From NCBI RefSeq assembly GCF_018785265.1, contig NZ_WQPK01000041.1:1-64000 (forward strand): a DNA stretch of 64,000 nucleotides, written 5' to 3'. A program made the position numbers and the translations under genes. This stretch comes from Collinsella aerofaciens (lineage in GTDB: Bacteria > Actinomycetota > Coriobacteriia > Coriobacteriales > Coriobacteriaceae). How positions within the stretch are numbered: position 1 is the stretch's first letter; every line of letters begins with the position of its first letter. Positions 1 through 8,677 of the stretch are shown here, piece after piece. The notes under the pieces were generated by a model. The model worked only from the letters and a program-made list of their open reading frames with translations. It ran no database searches and was not told the origin of the DNA.

Positions 1-54
1 TCAGATTCTAGGACGAAGGCCGTTCTTCGTTAAACGGGCGCTAGAGCGTCACCC

Positions 55-1713
55 TTACACCAACATTTTCGACGCGATCCTGCCTAAATCCACTACCCCT
101 TCTACCGCGCCGACCATCTCGTCATCGTGAGAGACAACGATGATCAGCTGGCTTTGCTTGTTGCGCTTAACATAGGCCGCAAGCTCGGCGCGGCTTACAG
201 CGTCTAACCCAGTCGTGGGCTCGTCGAGTACCAAAACTGACGACTTGCGTGAAATCGCCGACCATAAGTACACTCGGCGCAGCTCACCGCCCGAAAGCGC
301 GGAGCAACGTTTCCCGAGCAACTCCTTCACGCTGTTTTCCAGCGAAAGTAGGCCATCTACACCCCGGTGATAGGAAGAAAAGGGTGTGTCGAAATACTCT
401 AACAGCTCTTTCACCGTTTCGTCCGGCGCGAAGCACGACTGTGGGCAGCACGATATCTCTCTCGCACGCATGTAATCCAAGTCGCATTCTTCGATTGGCA
501 CGCCGTTGTATTTTACTTTGCCTTTCGATGAGTATAGCCCGAGCATCAAGTAAAGAAGTGACGTCTTGCCTCTTCCGTTTTCCCCAACTATGCAATATGT
601 ACCAGGACCGGAAAACTTGAAAGAAAACCCGCCGAGGACCTCTCGGACAGATCCGTCTGGAAGGGCAACCGAGAATTCCAAATCAGATACCGAAATGTCA
701 TTTATTTCATCGAGTTTAGCTAAATCGGTCCGATTCCACCCCGATCTCTCCTTTTCTCTCGTCGCGATAGCCGTCCTATCCCATGATGCTTTGGCATCTT
801 GATAGGATTTGAACAATGACATCATACTTTTCAAAGTCTTAAAGAGAACCGCGAAGTATGTACCGATGATAGTGTACTCGCCTATTGACATAGTTCCGTT
901 AATGATTCGTACTCCGGAAACAACAAGTATCACCGCTTGAAACAACGCTGCGAAAAGACCATCGAGCGATGTCAGAGAATATGATAGCTTTCCGGAGCGC
1001 AAAACTTTGGGAAAATAGCTCTTAAACCCAGCGTCGAGCGCTTGTTCGCTCTTGCCGTACGAAGATGTCAGTTGAATGTTGAGAATCTGATTAAGCTGCG
1101 ATGCAATTGCGGCGTAAAAGGCGCTGTCCGCCTCTTTCTTCTCATACGTGACCCTATACAAAAGTTTCCTCAACCCAGTAATTACACAGAAATACACGAT
1201 GAGGAGAATGATGGAAAACACCGCGAGAGTTGAATCAATTGACCATATGATAAGCAATACGATGGGAATGGCTACAATGGACAGCGGCGCACTGATAAAA
1301 TTCGCCAAAACGAAGGATGAGACCACGCTGGAGTCGGAAATAATCCGTTGCGTTGTATAGGCTGGATCGATGGTCCGACTCACCAAGTAATCGTCTCTTT
1401 CAAAACGCAAGACGGCCTCCCTGAGAAGATCAAAGGAAAGTCTCGTGGTTATGCGAATGGAAAGTGTTCCTGCAAAATAAGTAAAGAGGGTGGAGAAAAC
1501 TCCTATTGACGCAACCAGGAGCGCGAAGAGTACGGCGTCTCTTTCGCTGCGGTTACCGAGAAGAAAATCTAAGAATTTCCCGTTCACGTATGGCATGGCA
1601 TAGGAGAGAGCGGTTCCAATCACCGTGATAGCAATGAAGACGAAAGCCCCTTTTGCTCTGATGAACCTCGAGAGAACGCATCGAATCAAGGAAGGCCCCA
1701 ATCTACCCGCCAC
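55..1713 (-). CDS. ABC exporter, fused permease and ATPase
   Basis: A 552-residue half-transporter with a membrane domain (about residues 1-310, several hydrophobic helices) followed by a nucleotide-binding domain. Visible motifs are Walker A GENGRGKTS near residue 375, the signature LSGGELRRV near 473, Walker B VLVLDEPTTGLD near 494 and the H-loop VVSHD. This is the architecture of bacterial type IV ABC exporters that pump peptides, lipids or drugs outward as dimers; the substrate cannot be read from the sequence. The start is a GTG with no strong Shine-Dalgarno, so an internal start is possible. The DNA is clearly AT-richer than the genes from 2.9 kb onward, and the gene upstream on the same strand is a methyltransferase pseudogene, which suggests an acquired and decaying cluster. 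Confidence 0.85.
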   Translation of the reverse strand: MAGRLGPSLIRCVLSRFIRAKGAFVFIAITVIGTALSYAMPYVNGKFLDFLLGNRSERDAVLFALLVASIGVFSTLFTYFAGTLSIRITTRLSFDLLREAVLRFERDDYLVSRTIDPAYTTQRIISDSSVVSSFVLANFISAPLSIVAIPIVLLIIWSIDSTLAVFSIILLIVYFCVITGLRKLLYRVTYEKKEADSAFYAAIASQLNQILNIQLTSSYGKSEQALDAGFKSYFPKVLRSGKLSYSLTSLDGLFAALFQAVILVVSGVRIINGTMSIGEYTIIGTYFAVLFKTLKSMMSLFKSYQDAKASWDRTAIATREKERSGWNRTDLAKLDEINDISVSDLEFSVALPDGSVREVLGGFSFKFSGPGTYCIVGENGRGKTSLLYLMLGLYSSKGKVKYNGVPIEECDLDYMRAREISCCPQSCFAPDETVKELLEYFDTPFSSYHRGVDGLLSLENSVKELLGKRCSALSGGELRRVYLWSAISRKSSVLVLDEPTTGLDAVSRAELAAYVKRNKQSQLIIVVSHDDEMVGAVEGVVDLGRIASKMLV

Positions 1714-1859
1714 AAAACATCAATCACTGATACCTTACACCTCAACACAACAGGAGCGAAGATTTGCCAATGAGACTGCTTTAAGATTGCCTTGGGCCAA
1801 TACGATCTCAAGCTCTTCCTACAAGAGAGTCGGAATCGGACATCTCCTCCGACGAACCT

Positions 1860-1903
1860 GGCAATCGGGCGGTTGAAATATCTTTTTCAACCGCCCGATT
1901 GCC
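1860..1903. repeat. Perfect 19-bp inverted repeat
   Basis: Two 19-bp arms, 1860-1878 and 1885-1903, pair perfectly around a 6-nt loop (TATCTT). It lies in the 315-bp gap between the exporter gene and the methyltransferase pseudogene; nothing else is visible in that gap. There is no run of T after either arm, so it is not a clear intrinsic terminator. It could be a transcript-stabilising hairpin or a small mobile-element footprint. Confidence 0.7.
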
Positions 1904-2028
1904 ACAATAGATTTGAGCATCCGCCCACAAACGTCCGCGTTTTATACCCATCAAATCCTTTGCCTTTTGTCGTCTAGACTAGAAAAATCGCTCGAAATAA
2001 CGCAACCGGCCTGCTCGCTTGAAGAAAC

Positions 2029-2678
2029 CTAAGCCCGTAACGTAGATGTGCAAACTTCCGAAACGCCTTGCGCGGCATAGTGCGTATAAACTTCGTCAAC
2101 CGCCTCAGAAATATCTGAGTATCGCGCCGGGTCAAAAGCATACGATGTCGCAGCTATACCCTGCACCCATTCGGAACGCGGATTAATTGAATAGCCACAC
2201 AGCATCATCATACATGCATCTAGACCTGATTTCCCAAGTATCCGACGTATTGATGAGAGCATCGCGGGTCGCCCCTGCACCATCGTCGTCACCCCTATTA
2301 GCAGTATTTACCGTTTTTCTCTAAATGCGTATCGCCACCCTTAAGAATACGAAGTGTTTTATCCAGACCCGATTGTCCTCCATCTCAAACGAAGGGATAA
2401 GGAATCTCATCCGGAATCGGCAGTAACGGAGGATTCACAACGACAAGCGAAAAACATGAGTCATCTCTCAGAGGGGAGTAAAGGCTCCCCTCAAGCACCC
2501 TAGTTTCGTCATCCAAAGAGTTGATGGCAGTGTTTTTCTTACAAAGGTCGACAACAAAAGGGTTGATTTCTACAGATGTTACATCCATGCCACAGTTGGT
2601 AAGTATCAGGCCCTGTATTCTGGGGCCAGAACACAAATCGAGAGCCTTCCGTGCGCTCTGCGGTGTAAGGCGCCAATC
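2029..2678 (-). pseudogene. Broken class I SAM-dependent methyltransferase
   Basis: Reading 5' to 3' on the minus strand, the first open segment carries motif I (ALDLCSGPRIQGLIL), the acidic motif II (VEINP) and the catalytic NPPLLP motif of small-domain methyltransferases. An in-frame TGA at 2385-2387 interrupts the sequence exactly where the family usually has V-G-D-G-G: the text reads V-stop-DGGQSGLD, so a GGA to TGA change fits. Further on, around 2298-2312, the frame shifts by one base between GKY and LLIGVTTM, and the C-terminal 87 residues continue in the new frame from a GTG at 2292. The N-terminal domain is also missing, because a stop at 2679-2681 closes the frame. Three lesions make this a pseudogene; the original substrate is unknown. 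Confidence 0.72.
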
Positions 2679-2978
2679 TCAGCAAATCTGTCCCACAATA
2701 CTGCGCTGAAGAACAAGACGGAACCCCTGAGCCAAACTCCCCTATACCTTATTAAGGCTAAGACAGGCAAGTTCACGCACCCGGCATATTCCAGAATAAC
2801 ATCCTATTGTTTTAGATGCTCTACAAGCATGAACAGCCGCGAATCGGAAAGATCTTCTAGTTTCGCCCCGACTGACCGCCAAGGGCCAAAATGGCCCCTC
2901 CATCCCCGGGCGACTGGCTCTGGCGCGCCGAGGAGTGTCCCCAAGTGCCGGCAGAAAAGAAACGTCCCTATCTGCCGG

Positions 2979-3917
2979 CTAGAGAGCACCGAAGAGGATG
3001 GCGTAGGTAGTGGATTCGCCGAGCTTGAGCTCGTCGCCGGGATTGAGTTGGGCGGAACGGCCGGGCTCGACCTGAATGCAGACGCGCGTGGCCCCGTTTA
3101 CCACCACGGTTCCGTTGGTGGACGACAAGTCCTCGACGTGCCAGATATTTTGAGCATCGCACCAGATATGGGCATGGCGGGCCGAGACATCGTCGCCGAC
3201 GTCGGTAATATCGCCCTCGCCAGTGGCCAGCGCGCCAATCTCAACACCCTGCTCGCTCGGCTGAATCCAGCGCGGGGCGCTCACGACAAAACTGTTTTGT
3301 ACGCGCAGCAAGCCCAAGGGGTGCGCCGGGGCGGGTTCGCGTTCGCCCGCGGTCATCGACATGCCAAGCGAACGCGGCGTGGATGTTCCTCCGCCACAGG
3401 TCGCGTGCGCGTAGTCGATGGCATAGTTCACCGAGGACCGCACATCCGCCGAACAACCGACGGCGACAAACAGCACCAGCACGGCCTCGGCGCGCTCGAC
3501 GGGCATGAGTTCCGCCGCCTGGGACAGGCGATCGAGCGCGTTGCGATAGAGATTCGTGTCCTGGTGGCACTCTTCGAGCGCGCGTACCATCGGTTCACCT
3601 GCAGGACCGCACACCATATTGATCACAGCCGTGGAGTCCATGGGATTGCGCTGGCGCAGGGCCAGTTGCGACATAATACGCGCAGCCGAGGTACCGTATT
3701 CGGCAAAGTAGCGATGCTGAAGCGTGCCGACCGGCGCGCGAACGATAAAGCGGGAAACCCAAGAGCGATCGGCGGCTCGGCTCTGCGGGCTGCGGCCGTC
3801 GGCGAGCGGACGGGACGAAAGCACCAAGCCGCACAGCTCGATATGGCTCAGATGCGCCGCGCGCTTAAAGATGTCAAACATGGCCCCGCATGGGGTGAGC
3901 TCAACTTGAGATGCCAT
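2979..3917 (-). CDS. FHA-domain protein
   Basis: 312 residues. The C-terminal third is a forkhead-associated domain (about residues 215-310) with the phosphothreonine-binding hallmarks SARHAHIW and VEDLSSTNGT. The N-terminal two thirds is an unrecognised globular region rich in Arg, Ala and Cys. FHA domains read Thr phosphorylation, and the gene starts 3 nt after the stop of a Ser/Thr kinase, with AGGAGG in the kinase 3' end as its ribosome site, so it is probably a substrate or adaptor of that kinase. A weak hairpin, GCCGGCAG (2947-2954) and CTGCCGGC (2972-2979), overlaps the stop. The 300 bp beyond it hold no supported gene. Confidence 0.85.
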   Translation of the reverse strand: MASQVELTPCGAMFDIFKRAAHLSHIELCGLVLSSRPLADGRSPQSRAADRSWVSRFIVRAPVGTLQHRYFAEYGTSAARIMSQLALRQRNPMDSTAVINMVCGPAGEPMVRALEECHQDTNLYRNALDRLSQAAELMPVERAEAVLVLFVAVGCSADVRSSVNYAIDYAHATCGGGTSTPRSLGMSMTAGEREPAPAHPLGLLRVQNSFVVSAPRWIQPSEQGVEIGALATGEGDITDVGDDVSARHAHIWCDAQNIWHVEDLSSTNGTVVVNGATRVCIQVEPGRSAQLNPGDELKLGESTTYAILFGAL

Positions 3918-3920
3918 GAC

Positions 3921-5765
3921 CTAGGCCTCCTTAGTCGTAGAAATAGAATCGGACGATACTTCGACAGGTCCGCCAAAAGTACGGGCAGCTGCGGCTCCAC
4001 CGGCAAGCGGAGTCGCCATCTGGGCTTTTGTGCGTCGCGGTGCCGAAACGGGAAGTTCAAAGGCAAAGCCCATCGCAAGCAAAAACCACGTAAGCGTATA
4101 GGTTGCAACCAGAGCGGCAACAAGGCCGCCCATCACGGCGCGTTGGGAAAATACGCTACATGCAGCCACAACCAGCACCGGAACCTCGCAGGCAGAAAGC
4201 GCAAGCACACCCTGCAGGAAGCCCGAGCGCCGATCGCGCGCAAGCGCCCCCGCGGCAACGCCGGCTATGCCTGGCAGCGCCAACGCCAGTGCGGCAATAA
4301 TACCCGGTAGCGACCCAGACCACACGAGCGATCCCAAAGTCGCCGTCACGCGAGCGCCCGACGCCAGCAGCGCGGCCGAAACCACGATCACAGCCCAAAC
4401 CACGCCACAGACGACCGTCGCGCCGACCATCAGCGCGCGACGAACCGCGCGGCCGGACGCATCCATGGGGCACGGCGTGAGCGGCTCGCCGCGGAGCGAA
4501 CGACCGACATTTTGTGCATAGTGGTCACAAAACGCCGAGAGCGCCGCCTCGACCGCCGCCGGCTCGGGACGATCTTTTTGATGGCTGGACAGACAGGCCA
4601 TCACCACGTCGAACAGCTGGGCATCGACAAACGCCAGCGCATCGCGTAGCTCCTCGGAATCCGGCTCAAGCCCCAACTGCTGGGCCTGCTCGGCCGCGGC
4701 GAGCGCCACATCGGGCTCACGACGAAGCAGCTGAGTCAAATCGCAACCGGGCGCATGGGCACCAATGGGATAGTCGGGCAGCGTGTCCATCTTGAGACGG
4801 TAGGGGCTGGCGATGTCGCGCGTCTTTTTGCGCGAACCCGAGGTGCCCGAAGTGCTCGGCGCAGCTTCGTATGGCGCGACGCCGGCAATGAGCTCGTAAA
4901 CCGTGCTTGCCGCGGCATAGACGTCGATCGCCGGCGACATACGCAAAGCGCGCAGGTCGGGAATATCGTCGGTGAGCATCTCGGGCGGAGCGTAGGCCAC
5001 CGTCGCGCGACGCAGCGTGGCATAGCGCTCGGTAAAGGATGCCTTGCCGCCGGTACCGGCCACGGCCGACGCAGGCTCGAGCGCCAGCGACGAGCCAAAG
5101 TCGATCAGGCACAGGTCAAAGGTGCCCTCGGCAAGCTGCCGGTCAAGCGGTAAACGCGCCGTACGCACCATAATATTAGCGGGCGAGATATCGCGATGGA
5201 CAAAGCCCTCCCCCACCAGGCTCATGCGGCAGAGCAGGTCGAACAGGTCGCGCCCCAAGCGCGCCGCCACAAGCGGCGATAGGCGTCCGGCATCGTCCAC
5301 GGCGAGTCGCGAACGCAAGCGGGCAAGCGTCTCGCCCTCGACCCATTCCATGACAATTGCAGGCACACCGTCGACCTCGCCCCAGCCATAGAGGCGGGGA
5401 AAGCCCTTAAGGCCCGAAAGGGCGCGATGGCATTCGTATTCCTCGCGAAACGCCGCCTTGAACTTGGCGACCAGCGCCTCGTGAGCGGCATCGTCGTCGA
5501 ACTCATCGCGCGTCGGCAAGATGAGCTGCTTGAGTGCCACGGCCTCGCCTTGGGCGTTGACGGCACGCGTCACGCGGCCGATACCGCCATGGCGCATGGT
5601 GGCATCGTCGGCAAACAGCATCGTAAAACGACGCAGATAGGTAGGCAGTTCGTCCTGACCGAGCGCAATGGCCGGCTCAAACCCGTCGACACGCGCCAGG
5701 CGCAGGCCGACCATGGGATCGCGACCGAGTGATTGTGGTGTGGTGGATACAAGATCGGTCATCAT
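3921..5765 (-). CDS. Ser/Thr protein kinase with polytopic membrane tail
   Basis: 614 residues. The kinase fold shows the catalytic lysine in VALKQLI (about 77), the catalytic loop HRDISPANIM (about 188) and the metal-binding loop LIDFGSS (about 223), so it looks active. The glycine-rich loop is unusual (HGGIGRV), and a basic Ser/Thr-rich insert follows the activation segment. From about residue 438 the protein has four hydrophobic segments and ends with a Ser/Thr-rich tail, in place of the single helix and PASTA repeats of PknB. The start ATG overlaps the stop of the upstream gene (ATGA, 5762-5765), so the two are translationally coupled; the FHA gene follows at 3 nt. It resembles the kinase at 12147 in layout. 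Confidence 0.9.
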   Translation of the reverse strand: MMTDLVSTTPQSLGRDPMVGLRLARVDGFEPAIALGQDELPTYLRRFTMLFADDATMRHGGIGRVTRAVNAQGEAVALKQLILPTRDEFDDDAAHEALVAKFKAAFREEYECHRALSGLKGFPRLYGWGEVDGVPAIVMEWVEGETLARLRSRLAVDDAGRLSPLVAARLGRDLFDLLCRMSLVGEGFVHRDISPANIMVRTARLPLDRQLAEGTFDLCLIDFGSSLALEPASAVAGTGGKASFTERYATLRRATVAYAPPEMLTDDIPDLRALRMSPAIDVYAAASTVYELIAGVAPYEAAPSTSGTSGSRKKTRDIASPYRLKMDTLPDYPIGAHAPGCDLTQLLRREPDVALAAAEQAQQLGLEPDSEELRDALAFVDAQLFDVVMACLSSHQKDRPEPAAVEAALSAFCDHYAQNVGRSLRGEPLTPCPMDASGRAVRRALMVGATVVCGVVWAVIVVSAALLASGARVTATLGSLVWSGSLPGIIAALALALPGIAGVAAGALARDRRSGFLQGVLALSACEVPVLVVAACSVFSQRAVMGGLVAALVATYTLTWFLLAMGFAFELPVSAPRRTKAQMATPLAGGAAAARTFGGPVEVSSDSISTTKEA

Positions 5766-6667
5766 AGGGCAAGCGCCGCCACGTTATTGTTGAAGTTACC
5801 GAGCGCGACGTCATCATCGCCGTAATGGCCGACCCATTGACATAGGTTGGTGTAACAGCCCCACAGATTGGCATACTGCTGATACCACTTTGACCGGGGC
5901 GAGAATGTCTGACGACCGAACTCGGCTCGAATGACAAACATCTCCCCGACCAGGCTGTCGCACGGCCTGGGATCTCCCGTAGAGTTATAGGTCGAGACCA
6001 CGTCATTGGCACGAGAAACGTAGCCGTCGAGCATGTTGTACTTGGTCACAAGCCAACTGTGAATGCTCTCTTCCTCAGCAGCGGAAAGGCCACCGGAGTT
6101 TGCATCGTTGTCAGTGTTGCCGCCCGTCGAGCCGCCATTTCCAGACCCTCCGGTAGAGGAGCCCGACCCAGAGCCGCCGCTCGAACTCGACGAATTCGAG
6201 CCGGAGCCAGAAGTATCCGAGCTACCGGGCTTTCCGGACTGCTGGGCGTCCTGCTCCTTTTGCTGCTCGACCTTATTCACCGTTGCCGCCACGCTATTGT
6301 TGGACAACCGATCGATGATCTTGGTGTTGGTGAGCACGATGGTTTTGCCATTGGCAAGCGTGACTTCGTTGTCCGGGGCCTCGGCGCCGTCCGCATCGTC
6401 GGTGCCAAACACAATATGCCCGACCACACTTGCCCAAGCATATCCAGTCGTGGTGCCCAGATCGCTTTTGACCTCATGCCCCACGCGCGGTTCGCGTGCG
6501 GCATGCGCCTGCATCATGGACGGCACGGTCATGCCATAGGCAGAAACGCCAGCTATGACCAGCACCAGCGAGCACGATAGCAGTGCGTACGCCCGCGGCG
6601 CCAAGCCCAGTCGGCGTCGTATGCGCACCGCGGCGCCGCGCTTTGTCTGAGTGCCACCGGGCCGCAT
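5762..6667 (-). CDS. Membrane-anchored extracytoplasmic protein of unknown function
   Basis: 301 residues from an ATG at 6667 preceded by GGAGGAG at good spacing; the frame extends further upstream (to 6760) but across a terminator-like hairpin, so the shorter start is preferred. There is a short basic cytoplasmic end, one transmembrane helix (about residues 22-42), an extracytoplasmic region, then a long linker of Ser, Gly and Asn (about 150-200), and a C-terminal Trp/Cys-containing domain of about 95 residues. I do not recognise the family. It is first in an operon with a Ser/Thr kinase (4-nt overlap) and an FHA protein, so a sensory or substrate role for that kinase is plausible but inferred. 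Confidence 0.75.
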   Translation of the reverse strand: MRPGGTQTKRGAAVRIRRRLGLAPRAYALLSCSLVLVIAGVSAYGMTVPSMMQAHAAREPRVGHEVKSDLGTTTGYAWASVVGHIVFGTDDADGAEAPDNEVTLANGKTIVLTNTKIIDRLSNNSVAATVNKVEQQKEQDAQQSGKPGSSDTSGSGSNSSSSSGGSGSGSSTGGSGNGGSTGGNTDNDANSGGLSAAEEESIHSWLVTKYNMLDGYVSRANDVVSTYNSTGDPRPCDSLVGEMFVIRAEFGRQTFSPRSKWYQQYANLWGCYTNLCQWVGHYGDDDVALGNFNNNVAALAL

Positions 6668-6680
6668 GCGTTCTCCTCCA

Positions 6681-6708
6681 ACAAAAACACGCCGCTCGGG
6701 AGCGGCGC
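6681..6708 (-). terminator. Intrinsic terminator downstream of recR
   Basis: Stem CGCCGCT (6690-6696) with AGCGGCG (6701-6707); on the minus strand it is followed by TGTTTTTGT. It sits downstream of recR and just before the ribosome site of the gene starting at 6667, so it either ends the recR transcript or attenuates the operon below. Between it and recR lie two further weak hairpins (6778-6797 and 6846-6875) without T tracts. Confidence 0.65.
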
Positions 6709-6912
6709 ATTCATTCGAATCCATATTTGAGTGTATCAGCGAACCAAAAAGGTTGCGCAACGAATGGACAAATTAAGGATGCGAGCGGAAGCATCCATGC
6801 GATAAGCGGATACGAAGCATCTTTGTTGCACAACAAACTCACAGTCGCACGGGGAAATTATGACTACCCCGTGCGTCGCGAGGAAAACATACGGCAGGAG
6901 CAGGCTCGCCAC

Positions 6913-7509
6913 CTAAATCGCGCGGCGGGCCTCGATGGCGCGGCCAAGCGTAAGCTCGTCGGCATACTCCAAGTCGCCGCCCACGGGAAGGCCGCTTGCC
7001 AGACGCGACACCTCGACGCCCAACGGCTTGATGGTACGGGCCAGATAGCTCGCCGTGGTCTCGCCCTCAATATTGGGGTTGGTGGCGATGATGACCTCGT
7101 GGATGTCCTCGTGGCCCAAGCGTGCCAGCAGCTCTCGAATGTGCAGCTGCTCGGGGCCAATCTTGTCCATGGGACTGATCACGCCGCCCAATACGTGGTA
7201 GAGGCCGTGGTAGCTGCCCGTGCGCTCGATCGCCTGGACATCGCGCGGCTCGCCCACCACGCAAATGCGAGTGGTATCGCGCATCGGGTCCTGGCAGATG
7301 GAGCACTCGTCGGCCGTGGCGTAGTTAAAGCAGCGGCTGCAAAAGTGGACCTCCTGCTTGACCTCCAGGATGGCCTCGGCCAGGCGGCGCGCCTCCTCGG
7401 CGTCGGCCTCCAACAGGTAATAGGCGATGCGCTGGGCCGACTTGGGACCAATGCCCGGCAGACGGCCCAGCTCATCGAGCAGTTTTTGCAGACTGTGGTT
7501 GGCACTCAT
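6913..7509 (-). CDS. recR: Recombination mediator RecR
   Basis: 198 residues, the usual length. N-terminal helix-hairpin-helix ([20 protein letters not shown]), a Cys4 zinc finger (CSRC and CSIC, about 57-72), a Toprim domain starting at [15 protein letters not shown] and the C-terminal Walker-like segment [17 protein letters not shown]. With RecF and RecO it loads RecA on gapped DNA. It follows ybaB by 13 nt on the same strand, the classic dnaX-ybaB-recR order. ATG start at 7509. Confidence 0.97.
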   Translation of the reverse strand: MSANHSLQKLLDELGRLPGIGPKSAQRIAYYLLEADAEEARRLAEAILEVKQEVHFCSRCFNYATADECSICQDPMRDTTRICVVGEPRDVQAIERTGSYHGLYHVLGGVISPMDKIGPEQLHIRELLARLGHEDIHEVIIATNPNIEGETTASYLARTIKPLGVEVSRLASGLPVGGDLEYADELTLGRAIEARRAI

Positions 7510-7522
7510 ATATATGCGTGTC

Positions 7523-7843
7523 TTAGAACGGCATGCCCGGGATGTTGAGGCCGCCGGTGATGGCGCCCATCTGCTTGTTGGCGAGCTCGTTGACGCCGCG
7601 GACGGCCTCGTTGACGGCAGCCATGATCATATCCTGCAGCATATCGACGTCCTCGGGATCGAGCGCATCGGGATCGATGGTGAGGTTGACGAGCTCCATC
7701 TCGCCGTTAACGGTCACCTTGACCATGCCGCCGCCGGCAGAGGCGTCGACGGTCTGGGACTTGAGGTTCTCCTGCGCGGCGGCAAGCTGCTCCTGCATCT
7801 TGCGAGCCTGCTTCATCATCTGCTGCATGTTCATACCGGCCAT
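7523..7843 (-). CDS. ybaB: Nucleoid-associated protein, YbaB/EbfC family
   Basis: 106 residues, normal for the family. N-terminal [19 protein letters not shown] is the typical amphipathic helix, followed by the conserved [18 protein letters not shown] strand region and a C-terminal helix with [15 protein letters not shown]. These small dimers bind DNA and are usually encoded beside dnaX and recR. AGGAGC before the ATG acts as ribosome site. Its promoter region contains a palindromic operator-like site at 8006-8040. Confidence 0.95.
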   Translation of the reverse strand: MAGMNMQQMMKQARKMQEQLAAAQENLKSQTVDASAGGGMVKVTVNGEMELVNLTIDPDALDPEDVDMLQDMIMAAVNEAVRGVNELANKQMGAITGGLNIPGMPF

Positions 7844-8005
7844 GATGGCTCCTTTACGTGCGGCCGCACGCCGAGCTGCAAGGGCAGCCGGAGCACGGCG
7901 GGACTTTCAAACTCAAAAATCGTACCACGGCGCGCGGCGAGAGAGCGGGGCGGACGTGTTACCTCAGTCGATATACATGTCCTCCAATACAAACCGCACT
8001 CAAAG

Positions 8006-8040
8006 ATTATGCAAGGTCGAATTATGCAAGGTTGCATAAT
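8006..8040. promoter_or_regulatory. Operator-like repeat upstream of ybaB
   Basis: The 12-mer ATTATGCAAGGT occurs at 8006-8017 and again at 8021-8032; the second copy continues as a perfect 9-bp inverted repeat, ATTATGCAA-GG-TTGCATAAT (8021-8040). It is placed between the divergent genes ybaB (minus) and 8183 (plus), consistent with a dimeric repressor site plus an extra half-site. No candidate regulator lies next to it. Confidence 0.5.
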
Positions 8041-8182
8041 ATCGCACACTCAATCTAGTAGAGCCGAATCCGGCATTTCATGTGCGCCACTAAATAGCTA
8101 AATGCCGAACCGCTGCTCGAGGCGGCGCACATGGCGGCAGGGTATAATTTGATTGCCATAGATAGTAATTTGGAGGTGCCCC

Positions 8183-8656
8183 ATGAATGCCCCCAACGCG
8201 CTCCAAAACATCCGCTCAAAACACCCCGTTGCATATGTGGTTCTCTATCTCTTTGTCGGCTGGGCATTGCTGGTTGTCATCACCCATGCCATAGCTTTTG
8301 GAGCAGAACTGCTGATAGCCAGCTCGGACCAGCCCGTCGTCAAATGGGAGACGACCGATGAGTGCACCGACGGAACCCGAACCGTCTACTACAACAGCCC
8401 GTCCCTCTATCAAGAGTTCAAGGTCAAGATAAAGGACTTCAAGATTGTCGATGCCGAGCTAGGCGTTTATTTGGCAATCGGAGCAACCATTAACGCCGAG
8501 CAAGTCGAGTACACGGACAGCCATGCGACGTATCGTATCGACCTCAGCATCCTAGGCCGACCGTCACGCACCTGTCTGCTCAAATGCGACATACGCGGCA
8601 CCACACTACACATGTCCGAAATACAGATGCGCCCGGACAAGGGGTCCTCTTCTTGA
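8183..8656 (+). CDS. Small membrane protein of unknown function
   Basis: 157 residues. One N-terminal transmembrane helix (about 17-42), then an extracytoplasmic domain of about 110 residues predicted as mainly beta strands with a single Cys pair (CLLKC). GGAGGTG lies 6 nt before the ATG and a TATAAT box at 8143-8148 gives it its own promoter. It is on the plus strand between dnaX and ybaB, which normally form one operon, and ends 21 bp from the dnaX stop in convergent orientation. I do not recognise the family. Confidence 0.75.
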   Translation: MNAPNALQNIRSKHPVAYVVLYLFVGWALLVVITHAIAFGAELLIASSDQPVVKWETTDECTDGTRTVYYNSPSLYQEFKVKIKDFKIVDAELGVYLAIGATINAEQVEYTDSHATYRIDLSILGRPSRTCLLKCDIRGTTLHMSEIQMRPDKGSSS

Positions 8657-8677
8657 GCAGTATACCCGCCTGCGCAG

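Noticed and set aside
7831-8049. Minus-strand frame over the ybaB promoter
   Set aside because: It overlaps the start of ybaB and the palindromic operator; Cys/Ile-rich sequence without a ribosome site.
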